Origin: Lachnoclostridium sp. An169
Lineage (GTDB): Bacteria; Bacillota; Clostridia; Lachnospirales; Lachnospiraceae
Reading direction: 5' to 3'
Assembly: GCF_002160525.1 (NCBI RefSeq)
Contig: NZ_NFKT01000004.1
Location: 62,001 to 126,000, forward strand
Length of the DNA: 64,000 nt
The notes below the pieces were generated by a model. It was not told where the DNA came from, did not search any database, and saw nothing but the letters and a program-made list of their open reading frames with translations. Below, piece by piece: positions 63,696 to 64,000 of this stretch (position 1 is its first letter; each line of letters starts with the position of its first letter). The translations under genes and the position numbers were made by a program.

Positions 63696-64000
63696 ATGCC
63701 GATTCGAGTACAGAATGACCTGCCGGTAAAAGAAATACTGGAACAGGAGAACATATTTGTCATGGATGAGTACCGCGCCGCCCATCAGGATATCCGTCCG
63801 ATCAGTATCGGGCTGCTTAACCTGATGCCTCTCAAAGAGGATACCGAGCTGCAGATTCTGCGGTCCCTTTCCAACACACCGCTGCAGGTGGATGTGACTT
63901 TCGTGCGTGTGACAAGCCATGTGTCAAAGAACACCTCCACAAGCCATATTTATAAATTCTATGAACCTTTTGAAAATATCAGGAACCACAAGTTCGACGG
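63696..64000 (+). CDS. metA: homoserine O-acyltransferase (MetA family), 3' end beyond the window
   Basis: About 101 residues are visible, beginning MPIRVQNDLPVKEIL and containing the family segment IGLLNLMPLKEDTELQILR. MetA-family enzymes activate homoserine for methionine synthesis, with acetyl-CoA in most Firmicutes despite the succinyltransferase name. The catalytic Cys, His and Glu lie downstream of the window. GAGGAAG precedes the ATG. Confidence 0.93.
   Translation, partial: MPIRVQNDLPVKEILEQENIFVMDEYRAAHQDIRPISIGLLNLMPLKEDTELQILRSLSNTPLQVDVTFVRVTSHVSKNTSTSHIYKFYEPFENIRNHKFD

Overview
The window is a chromosomal segment of an anaerobic, low-redundancy Firmicute, most probably a gut-type Lachnospiraceae (Clostridia). 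The reasons are the strong AGGAGG-type ribosome sites, sigma-A promoters with 17-18 bp spacers, a T-box leader, a sporulation-type SigH, mini-RNase III, a Gram-positive LexA box, GPH/GH78 glycoside genes and an HPr of the clostridial type. There is no phage, insertion sequence or CRISPR array. Most of the sequence is ordinary core genome, with two accessory blocks at about 19-25 kb and 25.7-43.8 kb. The genus is an inference, not something the sequence proves.

Layout. 0-2.2 kb: a phenylacetate-CoA-ligase-type enzyme between two ACT-domain proteins. 2.3-5.6 kb: cold-shock protein, cysteine synthase, and the PTS general proteins HPr and Enzyme I. 5.7-8.0 kb: a radical SAM protein plus its DUF4130 partner, predicted DNA modification/repair, behind a promoter carrying a near-perfect LexA box. 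8.1-12 kb: NfeD, an SPFH protein and a nuclease-helicase fusion with overlapping ends. 12-17.9 kb: a LysR regulator, a Lit-like (DUF1461) membrane protein, purL and a small unknown gene ending in a 16-bp tandem repeat. 18.1-18.3 kb: tRNA-Val and tRNA-Met.

19-25.4 kb: a YheO/DauR-like regulator divergent from two MalY/PatB-type C-S lyases and an NhaC-type antiporter, then a MerR regulator and a DapB-like (2,4-diaminopentanoate dehydrogenase family) enzyme behind a typical 19-bp-spacer MerR promoter. 25.7-43.8 kb: a probable plant-rhamnoside island. It has a second MerR regulator divergent from an unusual 1154-residue fusion (old-yellow-enzyme/2-enoate reductase, extended SDR, zinc ribbon), an AraC regulator, a DUF368 (PopT-type) protein, a GPH symporter, two esterases, two cytoplasmic GH78 alpha-L-rhamnosidases and an MFS transporter. 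The logical reading is import of an intact, possibly acylated rhamnoside, removal of acyl groups and rhamnose inside the cell, and reduction of the released aglycone by the fusion enzyme. This is inferred from context.

43.9-52.8 kb: a repeat-containing membrane protein, ispF with a Cys-rich tail, a GNAT enzyme and a lipoprotein; then a cysteine T-box in front of cysE-cysS-mrnC-rlmB-sigH-CPBP protease-dtd, with convergent tRNA-Thr. 53-64 kb: a NUDIX enzyme, an ECF sigma operon with two overlapping membrane-protein genes, glnS, a MocR regulator, purA, small unknown genes, a SEC-C protein, a YdcF-like protein, a double DUF1540 protein and the start of metA.

The observations most worth follow-up are the LexA-box-controlled radical SAM pair, the OYE-SDR-zinc-ribbon fusion in its rhamnoside setting, HPr with arginine at position 46, and the two MerR-type promoters.
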